DNA of 64,000 nt from Nitrobacteraceae bacterium AZCC 2146 (GTDB lineage: Bacteria; Pseudomonadota; Alphaproteobacteria; Rhizobiales; Xanthobacteraceae): the NCBI GenBank assembly GCA_036924855.1, contig JBAGRP010000001.1, positions 744,001 to 808,000 of the forward strand. Reading direction: 5' to 3'. Positions within the stretch are counted from its first letter, which is position 1, and every line of letters begins with the position of its first letter. A program made the translations under genes and the position numbers. Below the pieces are notes generated by a model that saw only the letters and a list, made by a program, of their open reading frames with translations, did no database searches and was not told where the DNA came from. This document shows positions 17,665-27,192 of the stretch, piece after piece.

Positions 17665-19470
17665 TCAGGCGCGCACCCGGACGTAGCTGCCCGGTGCATC
17701 CTCCAGCGCCGGCAGCGCTTCAGTGCCGACGGCGCGGGCCGGAATTTCCTCCGGGTCGATGCTGGAGAGCCATTCGCGCCAGTTCGGCCACCACGAGCCG
17801 GCATGTTCCTGCGCGGTCTTCATCCAGTCGGTGAGGCTGGTGGCGCTGGTGTTGTCGTTGGTCCAGTACTGATACTTGCCCGACGCCGGTGGATTGACCA
17901 CGCCGGCGATGTGGCCGGAGCCCGACAGCACGTATTTCACCGGGCCGCCGAAAAATTGCGAGCCATACAGCACGGACTCAGCCGGCGCGATGTGATCCTC
18001 GCGGGTGGCGAGGTTGTAGACGGGCACCTTGATCTTGGAGAGGTCGAGGCGGGTGTTGTCGAGGATCATGTTGCCGCTGGACAGCTTGTTCTCGAGATAG
18101 CAGTTGCGCAGATAGAATGAATGGTTCGCAGCCGGCATCCGCGTGGCGTCGGAATTCCAGTGCAGCAGATCGAACGCCGACGGCGGCTTGCCCTTGAGGT
18201 AATTGCTGATCACGTAGGACCAGATCAGGTCGTTGGAGCGCAGCATGTTGAAGGCCATCGCCATCTTGCTGCCTTCCAGCACGCCTGACGCCTGCATGTC
18301 CTTTTCCAGCGCGGAAATCTGGTCCTCGTCGACGAACACCATCAGGTCGCCGGCATGGGTGAAATCGACCTGGGCAGCGAGGAACGTGGCCGACGTCGCG
18401 CGGACGCGCCGCTTCTCGGCAAGCCACGCCAGCGTCGAGGCGAGCAGGGTGCCGCCAACGCAATAGCCGATGGTATGGACCTTCAACTCGCCGGTGATCT
18501 GCTCGATGACGTCCATCGCCGCCAGCGGGCCTTCCTTCATGTAATCGTCAAACGTCTTGTTGCCGAGGCGCTTGTCGGGATTGACCCAGGAGATCACGAA
18601 CACGGTAATGCCCTGATCGACGCACCATTTGATGAAGGATTTTTCCGGCTTCAAATCGAGGATGTAGAACTTGTTGATCCACGGCGGCACGATCAGCAGC
18701 GGCGTGCGCAGCACGTTCTCGGTGGCGGGCTGATACTGGATCAGCTGCATCACCTCGTTCTGGAAAATCACCTTGCCCGCGGTGGTCGCCATGTTGACGC
18801 CGACCACGAGATTGGTGGGGTCGGACTGCCGGATGCGGATCGAGCCATGGCCGGCTTCGATGTCCTCCGCCAGCATGCCCATGCCGCGCATCAGATTGCT
18901 GCCGTTCGAGGCGACGGTCTCGCGCAGCACTTCCGGATTGGTCAGCACGAAATTCGACGGTGCAATCGCGTTGGTGATCTGCTGGACGTAGAACTCGGCC
19001 TTCTTGCGGGTGTGCGGGTCGAGGCCTTCGGCGTTGCGGACGAGGTCGTTGGCCCATTGCGTGGTCAGCAGGTAGGCCTGCATGACGAAATCGAAGAACT
19101 GGTTCGACTTCCATTCGGGATCGCTGAAGCGCTTGTCGCGCAGCGGTGGCTCGATGGCGGGGGTGGCTTCTTCGCCGACCATGCGGCGCATCGCCGAGCC
19201 CCAGAGCTCGAGATAGGCCTTGCCGAGCTTCATCTGCAGTTCGGCCGAGCGCTTTTCGTCCGACAGCCAGTAGTTTGCCACCAGGCTGAAGGTCTTGATG
19301 ATCTCGGTGACTTCGTTTGGCGGCTTGTCCCGGGCTTCGCCGTTGTCGCGCGGCTTGAGGTAGGCTGCCAGCGCCTGGCCACTGCTCTCCATCGCTTTCG
19401 CAAGGTTCAGCGCAAAGGCCTCGGGATCAAATGTCTTCGTGGTGCTGGTATCGACGACAACTTCGCTCAT
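17665..19470 (-). CDS. phaC: Class I poly(3-hydroxyalkanoate) synthase
   Basis: The 601-residue enzyme polymerises hydroxyacyl-CoA into storage polyester on granule surfaces. The lipase-like box with catalytic Cys is GYCVGGT; Asp is in the NLATREDHIAPAES segment and His in SGSGHIAGVVN. The length and the presence of the conserved N-terminal domain mark a class I enzyme working without PhaE or PhaR. No phaA, phaB or phasin gene is adjacent. Spacing to the upstream lipoprotein gene is large and divergent. Confidence 0.95.
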   Translation of the reverse strand: MSEVVVDTSTTKTFDPEAFALNLAKAMESSGQALAAYLKPRDNGEARDKPPNEVTEIIKTFSLVANYWLSDEKRSAELQMKLGKAYLELWGSAMRRMVGEEATPAIEPPLRDKRFSDPEWKSNQFFDFVMQAYLLTTQWANDLVRNAEGLDPHTRKKAEFYVQQITNAIAPSNFVLTNPEVLRETVASNGSNLMRGMGMLAEDIEAGHGSIRIRQSDPTNLVVGVNMATTAGKVIFQNEVMQLIQYQPATENVLRTPLLIVPPWINKFYILDLKPEKSFIKWCVDQGITVFVISWVNPDKRLGNKTFDDYMKEGPLAAMDVIEQITGELKVHTIGYCVGGTLLASTLAWLAEKRRVRATSATFLAAQVDFTHAGDLMVFVDEDQISALEKDMQASGVLEGSKMAMAFNMLRSNDLIWSYVISNYLKGKPPSAFDLLHWNSDATRMPAANHSFYLRNCYLENKLSSGNMILDNTRLDLSKIKVPVYNLATREDHIAPAESVLYGSQFFGGPVKYVLSGSGHIAGVVNPPASGKYQYWTNDNTSATSLTDWMKTAQEHAGSWWPNWREWLSSIDPEEIPARAVGTEALPALEDAPGSYVRVRA

Positions 19471-19744
19471 GATCAGGCAGCAGCTTCATTTCATGTCCGG
19501 TGACGGTACGTCACCACGCAAATCAATGATGGCACAGTTCGCGGATTGCCGCAGGATTCGATGTGCTGCACTGCGACAAATGACTTGGTTCTGTCACATT
19601 AAGGACCCAAGCCTGCGCTCTGTTGATCAGACGTTAATCGTTTCGAACGCATTTGCTTTAATGGTGCGATGCGATGCGGGGGTGAAATAACCTCCGGTTG
19701 TTGTAAGGTGTGGTGGCGTGACGCATATGGGGACATTCGGAGCA

Positions 19745-20038
19745 ATGGTCGGTCGGGACGGCAAAGCGGGAATGCCGGCAGCCGTTTTGCTGCTTGCGTT
19801 TGCCTTGGGCGGCTGTGCCTCGACCATCGCCGACATGCCTATGGTAGGGATGCCCACCGGCGCTCCGGCACGCCCCGCCCAGCCCGGCGAATATCTCCCG
19901 GTGCATGACCTGCCGACCTCCCGCGAGGGCACCGCCATGGCGCCGGCGGAGCAGGCCAAGATCCAGGCCGAACTGATCGCCGCCCGGGACCGCCAGGCCG
20001 TGGCCACGCCGGCACCGGCCAAATCCGCCGGGAAGTGA
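19745..20038 (+). CDS. Small lipoprotein
   Basis: This protein of about 97 residues has a short basic start, a hydrophobic run and a lipobox LGGCAS, so the Cys would be lipidated and the protein anchored in a membrane. The mature part is Pro/Ala-rich with a C-terminal helix rich in Ala, Gln and Arg. The start is uncertain: GTG at 19718 and ATG at 19727 are in frame, but ATG 19745 places the signal correctly and has GGGGACATTCGGAG nearby. Function unknown. It is divergent from phaC. Confidence 0.65.
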   Translation: MVGRDGKAGMPAAVLLLAFALGGCASTIADMPMVGMPTGAPARPAQPGEYLPVHDLPTSREGTAMAPAEQAKIQAELIAARDRQAVATPAPAKSAGK

Positions 20039-20130
20039 TCAAAAGAGCCTGTCCTGGCTGGTGTCAGCAGGCTTCCGTGATAAAAAGAAACGATTCAACC
20101 GCGCACTGAAGCGGTTTCGGAGCCGATCCC

Positions 20131-21351
20131 ATGGAAGAATTCTACCGCATCCGCCGCCTGCCGCCCTATGTGTTCGAACAGATCAACCGGGCCAAGGCGG
20201 CCGCGCGGAACGCCGGCGCCGACATCATCGACATGGGCATGGGCAATCCGGACCTGCCGACGCCGCCCCATGTGATCGAGAAGCTCAAGGAAACCCTCGG
20301 CAAGCCGCGCACCGACCGCTATTCGGCGTCCAGGGGCATCACCGGCCTGCGCAAGGCCCAGGCCGGCTATTATGCCCGCCGCTTCGGCGTGAAGCTCAAT
20401 CCCGATACCCAGATCGTGGCGACCTTGGGCTCCAAGGAAGGTTTTGCCAACGTGGCGCAGGCGATCACCGCGCCCGGCGACGTCGTGCTGTGCCCGAATC
20501 CAAGCTACCCGATCCATGCCTTCGGCTTCCTGATGGCCGGCGGCGTGATCCGCTCGGTGCCGTCCGAGCCCGGCCCGGAGTTTTTCGCCGCGGTAGAGCG
20601 CGCGATCATCCACTCGATCCCGAAGCCGATCGCGCTGATCGTCTGCTATCCGTCGAACCCGACGGCGCAGGTCGCCAGCCTCGATTTCTACAAGGACCTC
20701 GTCGCCTTCGCGAAGAAGCACGAGATCTACATCCTGTCGGATCTTGCTTATGCCGAGGTCTATTTCGACGACGACAATCCGCCGCCCTCGGTGCTGCAGG
20801 TGCCCGGCGCCATCGACGTCACCGTCGAGTTCACCTCGATGTCGAAGACGTTCTCGATGGCCGGCTGGCGGATGGGCTTCGCGGTCGGCAACGAGCGCAT
20901 CATCGCCGCTTTGGCGCGGGTGAAATCCTATCTCGATTACGGCGCCTTCACGCCGGTGCAGGTCGCCGCCACCGCGGCGCTGAACGGGCCTGACGACTGC
21001 ATCCGCGAGATGCGCGAGACCTACAAGAAGCGCCGCGACGTCATGGTGGATTCGTTCGGTCGCGCCGGCTGGGACATTCCGGCACCGTCGGCGTCGATGT
21101 TCGCCTGGGCGCCGCTGCCGCCGGCATTCCGCGAGCTTGGCAGCATGCAGTTCGCCACCCTGATGGTGGAGAAATCCGGTGTGGTGGTTTCGCCCGGCGT
21201 CGCCTTCGGCGAGCATGGCGAGGGCTATGTCCGTATCGCCATGGTGGAAAACGAGCAGCGCATTCGTCAGGCCGCGCGCGGTGTCCGTCGCTTCCTTGAA
21301 AGCGGCGTCGAAACGTTGCACAACGTGGTTCCTCTCGCCACCCGGCGATAG
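20131..21351 (+). CDS. alaC: PLP aminotransferase, AlaC type (alanine transaminase)
   Basis: The 406-residue class I/II aminotransferase follows E. coli AlaC closely in its landmarks: RLPPYVFEQI at the start, DMGMGNPDLPTPPHV, YSASRGITGLRKA, PNPSYPIHAFG, YPSNPTAQ, DLAYAEVYF and the PLP lysine in SMSKTFSMAGWRMGF. AlaC-like enzymes make alanine from pyruvate and glutamate; close relatives are often named LL-diaminopimelate aminotransferase, so some doubt remains on substrate. It leads the plus-strand group with hom and glpX, 25 bases upstream of hom. Confidence 0.87.
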   Translation: MEEFYRIRRLPPYVFEQINRAKAAARNAGADIIDMGMGNPDLPTPPHVIEKLKETLGKPRTDRYSASRGITGLRKAQAGYYARRFGVKLNPDTQIVATLGSKEGFANVAQAITAPGDVVLCPNPSYPIHAFGFLMAGGVIRSVPSEPGPEFFAAVERAIIHSIPKPIALIVCYPSNPTAQVASLDFYKDLVAFAKKHEIYILSDLAYAEVYFDDDNPPPSVLQVPGAIDVTVEFTSMSKTFSMAGWRMGFAVGNERIIAALARVKSYLDYGAFTPVQVAATAALNGPDDCIREMRETYKKRRDVMVDSFGRAGWDIPAPSASMFAWAPLPPAFRELGSMQFATLMVEKSGVVVSPGVAFGEHGEGYVRIAMVENEQRIRQAARGVRRFLESGVETLHNVVPLATRR

Positions 21352-21376
21352 ATATTTCCGACAGGTTTTCAAGGTT

Positions 21377-22699
21377 ATGATCGCACCCCTCAGAGTGGGT
21401 ATAGCGGGACTCGGCACCGTTGGTGCCGAGGTGGTCCGTCTCATCGAACAGCAGGGCAAGATCCTGTCGGCGCGCTGCGGCCGCGGCATCAAGGTTGTTG
21501 CCGTCACCGCGCGCTCGAAAACGAAGAAGCGCGGCGTCGATCTGCGCGGCATCCGCTGGGCGAAAGACCCGATGGCGATCGCCGTCGATCCCGAGGTCGA
21601 CTGCTTCGTCGAGTTGATGGGCGGCGTCGGTGATCCCGCGCTCTCCGCCATCGAGGCGGCGCTGACCTCCGGCAAGTCAGTGGTGACCGCCAACAAGGCG
21701 CTGATCGCCAGGCATGGTTTGAAGCTAGCGGCATTGGCCGAACAGCATGGCGGTGCTCTGAATTATGAAGCCGCTGTGGCGGGCGCCATTCCGGTGGTGA
21801 AGACGCTGCGCGAAGGCCTCGCCGGCACCGGCGTCGACCGAGTCTATGGCATCCTCAACGGTACCTGCAATTACATCCTGAGCCGGATGGAGCAGGAGGG
21901 CCTGTCGTTCGCCGATTGCCTGAAGGACGCGCAGCGGCTCGGCTATGCCGAAGCCAATCCGTCGTTCGACGTGGACGGCCACGACACCGCGCAAAAGCTC
22001 GCCATCCTGGCCAGCCTCGCTTTCGGCACCAAGGTGGCGCAGAGCGCGGTCTATGTCGAAGGTATCACCTCGATCGCTGCCGCTGACCTGCGCGCCGCGG
22101 CGGAACTGGGCTACCGCGTCAAACTGCTCGGCGTCGCCGTGCGCACCGCTACCGGCATCGAGCAGCGCGTGCATCCGACCATGGTGCCCCGAACCTCTTC
22201 GATTGCCCAGGTGATGGGCGTCACCAATGCTGTCACCATCGATGGCGCCGGTATTTCGCCGATCACGTTGGTCGGCCCCGGCGCCGGCGGGGCGGCGACC
22301 GCATCCGCCGTGCTGGCGGATATCGCCGACGTCGCGCGCGGCGTGCGCGCGCTGCCGTTCGGACGCCCCGTCGCAAAACTCGCAGCCACCACCAAGGCGC
22401 CGATGGAACGTCACGAGGGTGGCTATTATATACGCCTGATGGCGCGGGATCTTGCCGGCACCGCGGCGCGGATTGCGACGCGTCTGGCTGAGCAGAAGAT
22501 TTCCATCGAGTCGATCGTGCAGCGGCATCCCGATGGCATGATCGATGCAGTGGATGCCACCAAGAAATCGTCACCGGTTCCGGTGATCCTGATTACCTAC
22601 GCCACATCCGAGGACGCGATGCGCCGCGCGCTGCAGGCGGTACAGAGCGACAAGGTGATCAGCGGCCGGCCGCAGGTGATCCGTATCGAAAAGAACTGA
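21377..22699 (+). CDS. hom: Homoserine dehydrogenase
   Basis: The 440-residue enzyme reduces aspartate semialdehyde to homoserine for threonine and methionine. It has the NAD(P)-binding GIAGLGTVGAEV near the start, VTANKALIA with the catalytic Lys, GILNGTCNYIL and EANPSFDVDGHDTAQKL, and a C-terminal ACT domain (from about residue 350) for threonine feedback. The ATG at 21377 is 25 bases after alaC; frame is open further upstream inside alaC. The glpX gene follows after 60 bases. Confidence 0.95.
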   Translation: MIAPLRVGIAGLGTVGAEVVRLIEQQGKILSARCGRGIKVVAVTARSKTKKRGVDLRGIRWAKDPMAIAVDPEVDCFVELMGGVGDPALSAIEAALTSGKSVVTANKALIARHGLKLAALAEQHGGALNYEAAVAGAIPVVKTLREGLAGTGVDRVYGILNGTCNYILSRMEQEGLSFADCLKDAQRLGYAEANPSFDVDGHDTAQKLAILASLAFGTKVAQSAVYVEGITSIAAADLRAAAELGYRVKLLGVAVRTATGIEQRVHPTMVPRTSSIAQVMGVTNAVTIDGAGISPITLVGPGAGGAATASAVLADIADVARGVRALPFGRPVAKLAATTKAPMERHEGGYYIRLMARDLAGTAARIATRLAEQKISIESIVQRHPDGMIDAVDATKKSSPVPVILITYATSEDAMRRALQAVQSDKVISGRPQVIRIEKN

Positions 22700-22759
22700 C
22701 GATCTGACTTGAGACTTGTACGGGTCCCCTGACCCGCCGTGACGTGAAGGAGACAGCCG

Positions 22760-23758
22760 ATGTCGACCCATATTTCCGTGCCGCCGCAGCAATTGCTGGA
22801 GCGCATTCTGACCCTCGAAATCGTGCGTGTGACCGAACGTGCCGCGGTGTCCGCAGCGCGCCTGCGCGGCCAAGGCAACGAGAAGGCCGCCGACCAGGCC
22901 GCGGTGGACGCGATGCGGCGCGAGCTCAACAAGATGCCTATCGAAGGCACCATCGTGATCGGCGAGGGCGAGCGCGACGAGGCGCCGATGCTGTTCATCG
23001 GCGAAAAGGTCGGCATCAATGCCGGCCCCAAGGTCGACATCGCCGTCGATCCGCTTGAAGGCACCACTTTGTGCGCCAAGGACATGCCGGGATCGATCGC
23101 CACCATGGCGATGGCCGATGGCGGCACGCTGCTGCACGCGCCCGACGTCTACATGGAGAAGATCGCGATCGGGCCGGGCTACGCCAGGAACGTCATCGAC
23201 ATCGATGCGTCGCCGGAAGAGAACATCCGCCGTCTCGCCAAGGCCAAGGGCGTGGCGATGTCGGGCATCACCGCGCTGGTGCTCGACCGTCCGCGTCACG
23301 CTGAAATCATCGCCGCGATCCGCAGCACCGGCGCTGCCGTGCGACTGATCACCGATGGCGACGTTGCCGGCGTTATTCATACCGCCGATCCCGACAACAC
23401 CGGCATCGATATCTACATCGGCACCGGTGGCGCCCCTGAAGGCGTGCTGGCGGCCGCGGCGTTGCGCTGCATCGGCGGTCAGATGCAGTGCCGGTTGATC
23501 CTCGACACCGACGAGAAGCGCGAACGCGCCGCCAAGATGGGCGTCACCGATCCGAAATTCATCTACGGCATCGAGGATATGGCGAAGGGCGACTGCCTGT
23601 TCGCCGCCACCGGCGTCACCGACGGCTCGCTGCTTCGGGGCGTCAAGTTCCGTGGCAACGTGATCGAGACCGAGACCATCGTGATGCGCTCGGTCACCGG
23701 CACCGTGCGCATCATCAAGGGCGAGCATCGCCAGCTCGAAAAATTCCATCTCGATTGA
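22760..23758 (+). CDS. glpX: Class II fructose-1,6-bisphosphatase
   Basis: The 332-residue GlpX enzyme dephosphorylates fructose-1,6-bisphosphate in gluconeogenesis and the Calvin cycle. The metal-binding acidic residues are seen in IGEGERDEAPML and VDPLEGTT, and the C-terminal part has GAPEGVLAAAALR. Start ATG at 22760 has GAAGGAGACAGCCG upstream. The order alaC-hom-glpX is one transcription group. Some GlpX enzymes also act on sedoheptulose-1,7-bisphosphate; this cannot be read here. Confidence 0.94.
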   Translation: MSTHISVPPQQLLERILTLEIVRVTERAAVSAARLRGQGNEKAADQAAVDAMRRELNKMPIEGTIVIGEGERDEAPMLFIGEKVGINAGPKVDIAVDPLEGTTLCAKDMPGSIATMAMADGGTLLHAPDVYMEKIAIGPGYARNVIDIDASPEENIRRLAKAKGVAMSGITALVLDRPRHAEIIAAIRSTGAAVRLITDGDVAGVIHTADPDNTGIDIYIGTGGAPEGVLAAAALRCIGGQMQCRLILDTDEKRERAAKMGVTDPKFIYGIEDMAKGDCLFAATGVTDGSLLRGVKFRGNVIETETIVMRSVTGTVRIIKGEHRQLEKFHLD

Positions 23759-23766
23759 GTTCGACA

Positions 23767-24216
23767 ATGGCGAAGAACATCGAAATCCGGCCGGTCGGCG
23801 CCGACGAGCGCGCCGCCTGGGAGCCGCTGTGGCAGGGCTATCTGACGTTCTACAAGGCGACGCTGCCGGCTGTTGCCACCGACACCGCCTGGCAGCGCTT
23901 CCATGATCCCCGGGAGCCGATGCATCTGCTCGGCGCTTATGTCGACGGCAAGCTCACCGGTATCGTGCAGTATTTGTTTCATCGCTCGACCTGGACGCCG
24001 GGCGATTACTGCTACCTGCAGGACCTGTTCGTCGATAGCAATGCGCGTGGCATGGGCCTCGGCCGCGCGCTGATCGAAGCGGTGTATGAAAAGGCAAAGG
24101 CCGCCGGCGCCAGCCGCGTGCACTGGCTGACGCAGAACGACAATGCGCAGGCGAGAATTCTGTACGACCAGGTCGCCGATAACTCCGGATTCATGCAGTA
24201 TCGGAAGGTGTTTTAG
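23767..24216 (+). CDS. GNAT family N-acetyltransferase
   Basis: The 149-residue protein has the GNAT acetyl-CoA site: LQDLFVDSNARGMGLGRALI with the R/Q-x-x-G-x-G/A pattern, then the C-terminal AGASRVHWLTQNDN and YDQVADNSGFMQY. It starts 9 bases after glpX, so it is likely co-transcribed. The acceptor substrate is unknown; the fold resembles diamine or aminoglycoside-type acetyltransferases. Confidence 0.85.
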   Translation: MAKNIEIRPVGADERAAWEPLWQGYLTFYKATLPAVATDTAWQRFHDPREPMHLLGAYVDGKLTGIVQYLFHRSTWTPGDYCYLQDLFVDSNARGMGLGRALIEAVYEKAKAAGASRVHWLTQNDNAQARILYDQVADNSGFMQYRKVF

Positions 24217-24221
24217 GATTT

Positions 24222-24372
24222 GTCATTCCCCGGCGCGCCAATTGGCGCGCCTGAGGGCGTGAGCAGCGACAGCTGCGAGCGAACCCGGAATCCAGAGATG
24301 ACTGAACTGGTCGAGATTCCGGGTCTGCGCCCTCAGTCGGCTACGCCGACGAAGGGCGCATCCCGGAATGAC
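24222..24372. repeat. Dispersed intergenic repeat, family B, copy 1
   Basis: The element starts GTCATTCC and ends CCCGGAATGAC, inverted ends, with inner facing parts CGAACCCGGAATCCAGAG and GAGATTCCGGGTCTGCGCCC, giving a long imperfect hairpin. A second copy lies at 27068-27190. The 30-base block at 24272-24301 differs from 27094-27123 at only a few positions. It sits just past the GNAT stop. Confidence 0.8.
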
Positions 24373-24418
24373 GGAACTGATAGTTCTGCAATAAAAAAAC
24401 AAAACAGGGGATGAAACG

Positions 24419-25138
24419 ATGAGTGCGAAGCCCGACGTGAAGGCACTGGTGTTCGACGTGTTCGGTACCGTGGTGGACTGGCGCTCCAGCCTGATCGCCG
24501 ATTTCACCACATGGGGCGGCACGCGCGGCGTCACCGCCGACTGGACCGCGCTGGTCGACGCCTGGCGGCGGGCCTATATGCCATCGATGGATGTGGTGCG
24601 CCACCATCCCGAGCGCGGCTTCGCCAAACTCGACACGCTGCACCGGCAGTCGCTGGAAACGCTGGTCGCGAAATTCGGCATCAAGGGACTGAGCGACGAC
24701 GACCTGCATCACTTGACGCTGGGCTGGCACCGGCTGCATCCCTGGGCAGACAGCGTCGGCGGGCTGACCCGGCTGAAGACAAAATACATCATCAGCCCGC
24801 TGTCGAACGGCAACGTCGCGTTGCTCACCAACATGGCGAAATTCGCCGGGCTGCCGTGGGACCTGGTCATGAGCGCGGAACTGTTCGAACACTACAAGCC
24901 CGACCCGCAGGCCTATCTCGGCGCCGCCGCGCTGCTCAATCTCAAGCCGGAGCAGGTGATGATGGTGGCCGCGCACAACAACGATCTCGAAGCCGCGCAG
25001 AAACTCGGCCTCAAGACCGCCTTCGTGCCGCGCATCACCGAATACGGCCCGCACCAGAGCCGCGATTTCAAGGCGGACGGCGAGTGGGACGTGGTGGCGG
25101 AGGATTTTGGCGATCTGGCAAAGCGGATGGGGTGCTGA
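24419..25138 (+). CDS. Haloacid dehalogenase, type II (HAD superfamily)
   Basis: The 239-residue HAD hydrolase has motif I VFDVFGTVVDWRS with nucleophile Asp, the Ser in SPLSNGN (motif II), the Lys in FEHYKPDP (motif III) and the acidic residues in MMVAAHNNDLEAA (motif IV). These match L-2-haloacid dehalogenases, which release halide from 2-haloacids. Many such genes in this group have unknown natural substrates. It is flanked by a repeat on the left and recJ on the right, with no operon partner visible upstream. Confidence 0.87.
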   Translation: MSAKPDVKALVFDVFGTVVDWRSSLIADFTTWGGTRGVTADWTALVDAWRRAYMPSMDVVRHHPERGFAKLDTLHRQSLETLVAKFGIKGLSDDDLHHLTLGWHRLHPWADSVGGLTRLKTKYIISPLSNGNVALLTNMAKFAGLPWDLVMSAELFEHYKPDPQAYLGAAALLNLKPEQVMMVAAHNNDLEAAQKLGLKTAFVPRITEYGPHQSRDFKADGEWDVVAEDFGDLAKRMGC

Positions 25139-25158
25139 GCTAGCAGCCACATGCCCCT

Positions 25159-25186
25159 GCGTTGCGCAGCATCCGGGGGCACGAGG
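25159..25186. repeat. Shortened inverted copy of repeat family C
   Basis: GCGTTGCGCAGCATCC is the exact reverse complement of 14008-14023, and GGGGGCACGAGG that of 13973-13984. In the first copy these are 23 bases apart; here they touch. The missing 23 bases are exactly one hairpin unit. Confidence 0.6.
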
Positions 25187-25225
25187 TTTGTGGAACACCG
25201 GCCCTTCGTGCTTATGTCCGCCATC

Positions 25226-27064
25226 ATGACGCCCCCCATCGCATTCCCCGTTGAATCCCAGCCCGCCTTTCTCGGCGTGACGCAGTCGGCGACCGGCAAG
25301 ACCTGGCGCGACCGGGTCGATCAGCGCGGGGCGGCGCGGGCGCTGGCGATGGTGCAGCGTTATCAGCTGCCGGAAATGCTGGCGCGGCTGCTTGCCGGCC
25401 GCAATGTCGAACTCGACGCCGTCGAGGATTTCCTCGATCCCACCATCCGCAAGCTGATGCCCGATCCGTACACGGTGACGCAGATGGAGGCCGCGGCGAA
25501 ACGGATCGCGGACGCCGCCATGCGCAAGGAGAAGGTTGCGATCTTCGGCGATTATGACGTCGACGGAGCGACCTCGGCGGCGCTGCTGGCCTGGCATCTC
25601 CGCCATTGCGGGCTTGAACCGCAGATCCACATTCCCGACCGCATCTTTGAAGGCTACGGCCCCAATGTCGATGCCATCCGCATGCTGGCGGAGAAGGGCG
25701 CGACATTGCTGGTGACGGTCGATTGCGGCACCACCAGCCTTGAACCACTCGCGGAAGCCAGGAAGCTCGGCATGTCCGTGGTGGTGATCGATCACCATCA
25801 GGCCGGCGATGAATTGCCTGATGTCGATGCGCTGGTGAATCCGAACCGGCTCGACGACATCTCCGGCCTCGGCCATCTCGCCGCGGTCGGCCTGGTGATG
25901 GTGACGCTGGTGGCGGTCAATCGCGAACTGCGGCAGCGCGGCTTCTGGACCAGCACGATGCCGGAGCCCGATCTGTTGGGCATGTTGCATCACGTCGCGC
26001 TCGGCACCGTCGCCGACGTGGCGCCGCTGATCGGCCTCAACCGCGCCTTCGTCGCCAAGGGATTGATCGCGCTACGGCGGCGCGACCATGTCGGCCATAC
26101 CGCGCTGATGGATGTGGCGCGGCTCAACGGCCCGCCGGAGGCCTGGCATCTCGGCTTCATGCTGGGGCCGCGCATCAATGCGGGGGGGCGGATCGGGCGT
26201 GCTGACCTCGGCGTGCGTTTGCTGCTTGAGGGCGATATTTCCGAAGCAGCAAAGATCGCCGCTGAGCTCGATCGCCTCAATGTCGAGCGCCGCGTCATCG
26301 AGCAGATGGCGGAGGCACAGGCCGAAGCCGAGGCGCTGGCCTCATTGGGCCTGGAGGACAAGGGCTCGGTGATCGTCACCGCGTCGGAAGGCTGGCACCC
26401 CGGCGTGGTCGGGCTGGTGGCCTCGCGCCTGAAGGAAAAATTCTCGCGGCCGGCCTTTGCCATCGCGCTGGAGCCCGGCGGCATCGGCACCGGCTCGGGT
26501 CGCTCGATCTCCGGCGTCGATCTGGGCAAGGCGGTGCGGCAGGCGGTCACCGACGGTTTGCTGATCAAGGGCGGCGGCCACGCCATGGCGGCTGGCGTCA
26601 CGCTGCGTAAGGAACGCCTCGGCGAGTTCCGTGCCTATGTCGAAGCGGCGCTGGCCGACGACGTCGCAAAATCGCGCAACGAGAAAGAACTGTTCATCGA
26701 CGGCGCCGTCACTGCGCGCGGCGTGACGCCCGATCTGGTGGCGACGCTGAATCGCGCGGGGCCCTTCGGCGCCGGCAATCCGGAGCCGGTGGTGGCGTTG
26801 CCGTCGCATCAACTGGTCTATGCCGATGAGGTCGGCCAGGCGCATCTGCGGCTGCGCTTCAAGTCTTCGGACGGCACCATCGTCAACGGCATCGCGTTCC
26901 GCTCGGTCGGCCAGAAGCTCGGCAACGCCCTGCAGCAGCACCGCGGCCAGCCGCTGCATGTGGCGGGCTCGCTGGCGGTGGATCGCTGGCAGGGCACCGA
27001 GCGCGTGCAACTGCGGGTGATCGATATCGCGGCGCCCGATCCCGGGCCGGCGATGATACGCTGA
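25226..27064 (+). CDS. recJ: Single-stranded-DNA-specific exonuclease RecJ
   Basis: The 612-residue exonuclease acts 5' to 3' on single-stranded DNA in recombination and mismatch repair. The DHH phosphoesterase motifs are FGDYDVDGATSA, VDCGTTS and VIDHHQAGD, with DHHA1 domain motif GGGHAMAAGVT near residue 450. The start is uncertain; ATG 25214 is in frame 4 codons earlier and a farther ATG exists. I chose 25226 because the conserved part AFLGVTQSATGK follows at the usual distance. Confidence 0.93.
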   Translation: MTPPIAFPVESQPAFLGVTQSATGKTWRDRVDQRGAARALAMVQRYQLPEMLARLLAGRNVELDAVEDFLDPTIRKLMPDPYTVTQMEAAAKRIADAAMRKEKVAIFGDYDVDGATSAALLAWHLRHCGLEPQIHIPDRIFEGYGPNVDAIRMLAEKGATLLVTVDCGTTSLEPLAEARKLGMSVVVIDHHQAGDELPDVDALVNPNRLDDISGLGHLAAVGLVMVTLVAVNRELRQRGFWTSTMPEPDLLGMLHHVALGTVADVAPLIGLNRAFVAKGLIALRRRDHVGHTALMDVARLNGPPEAWHLGFMLGPRINAGGRIGRADLGVRLLLEGDISEAAKIAAELDRLNVERRVIEQMAEAQAEAEALASLGLEDKGSVIVTASEGWHPGVVGLVASRLKEKFSRPAFAIALEPGGIGTGSGRSISGVDLGKAVRQAVTDGLLIKGGGHAMAAGVTLRKERLGEFRAYVEAALADDVAKSRNEKELFIDGAVTARGVTPDLVATLNRAGPFGAGNPEPVVALPSHQLVYADEVGQAHLRLRFKSSDGTIVNGIAFRSVGQKLGNALQQHRGQPLHVAGSLAVDRWQGTERVQLRVIDIAAPDPGPAMIR

Positions 27065-27067
27065 GCT

Positions 27068-27190
27068 GTCGTTCCGGGGCGGGAGCGGCGCGAGCCGCGA
27101 GCGAACCCGGAATCTCGAGATGATTCAGAACACCTCGGGCTTCCGGGCCTGCGCCATCCAGCTTCGCTGTCTGTCGCATCCCGGAATGAC
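27068..27190. repeat. Dispersed intergenic repeat, family B, copy 2
   Basis: The element begins GTCGTTCCGG and ends CATCCCGGAATGAC. It shares the block GCGAGCGAACCCGGAATC and both ends with the copy at 24222-24372, but its middle differs. It lies between recJ and the convergent lytic transglycosylase, so it could end both transcripts. Confidence 0.8.
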
Positions 27191-27192
27191 AG

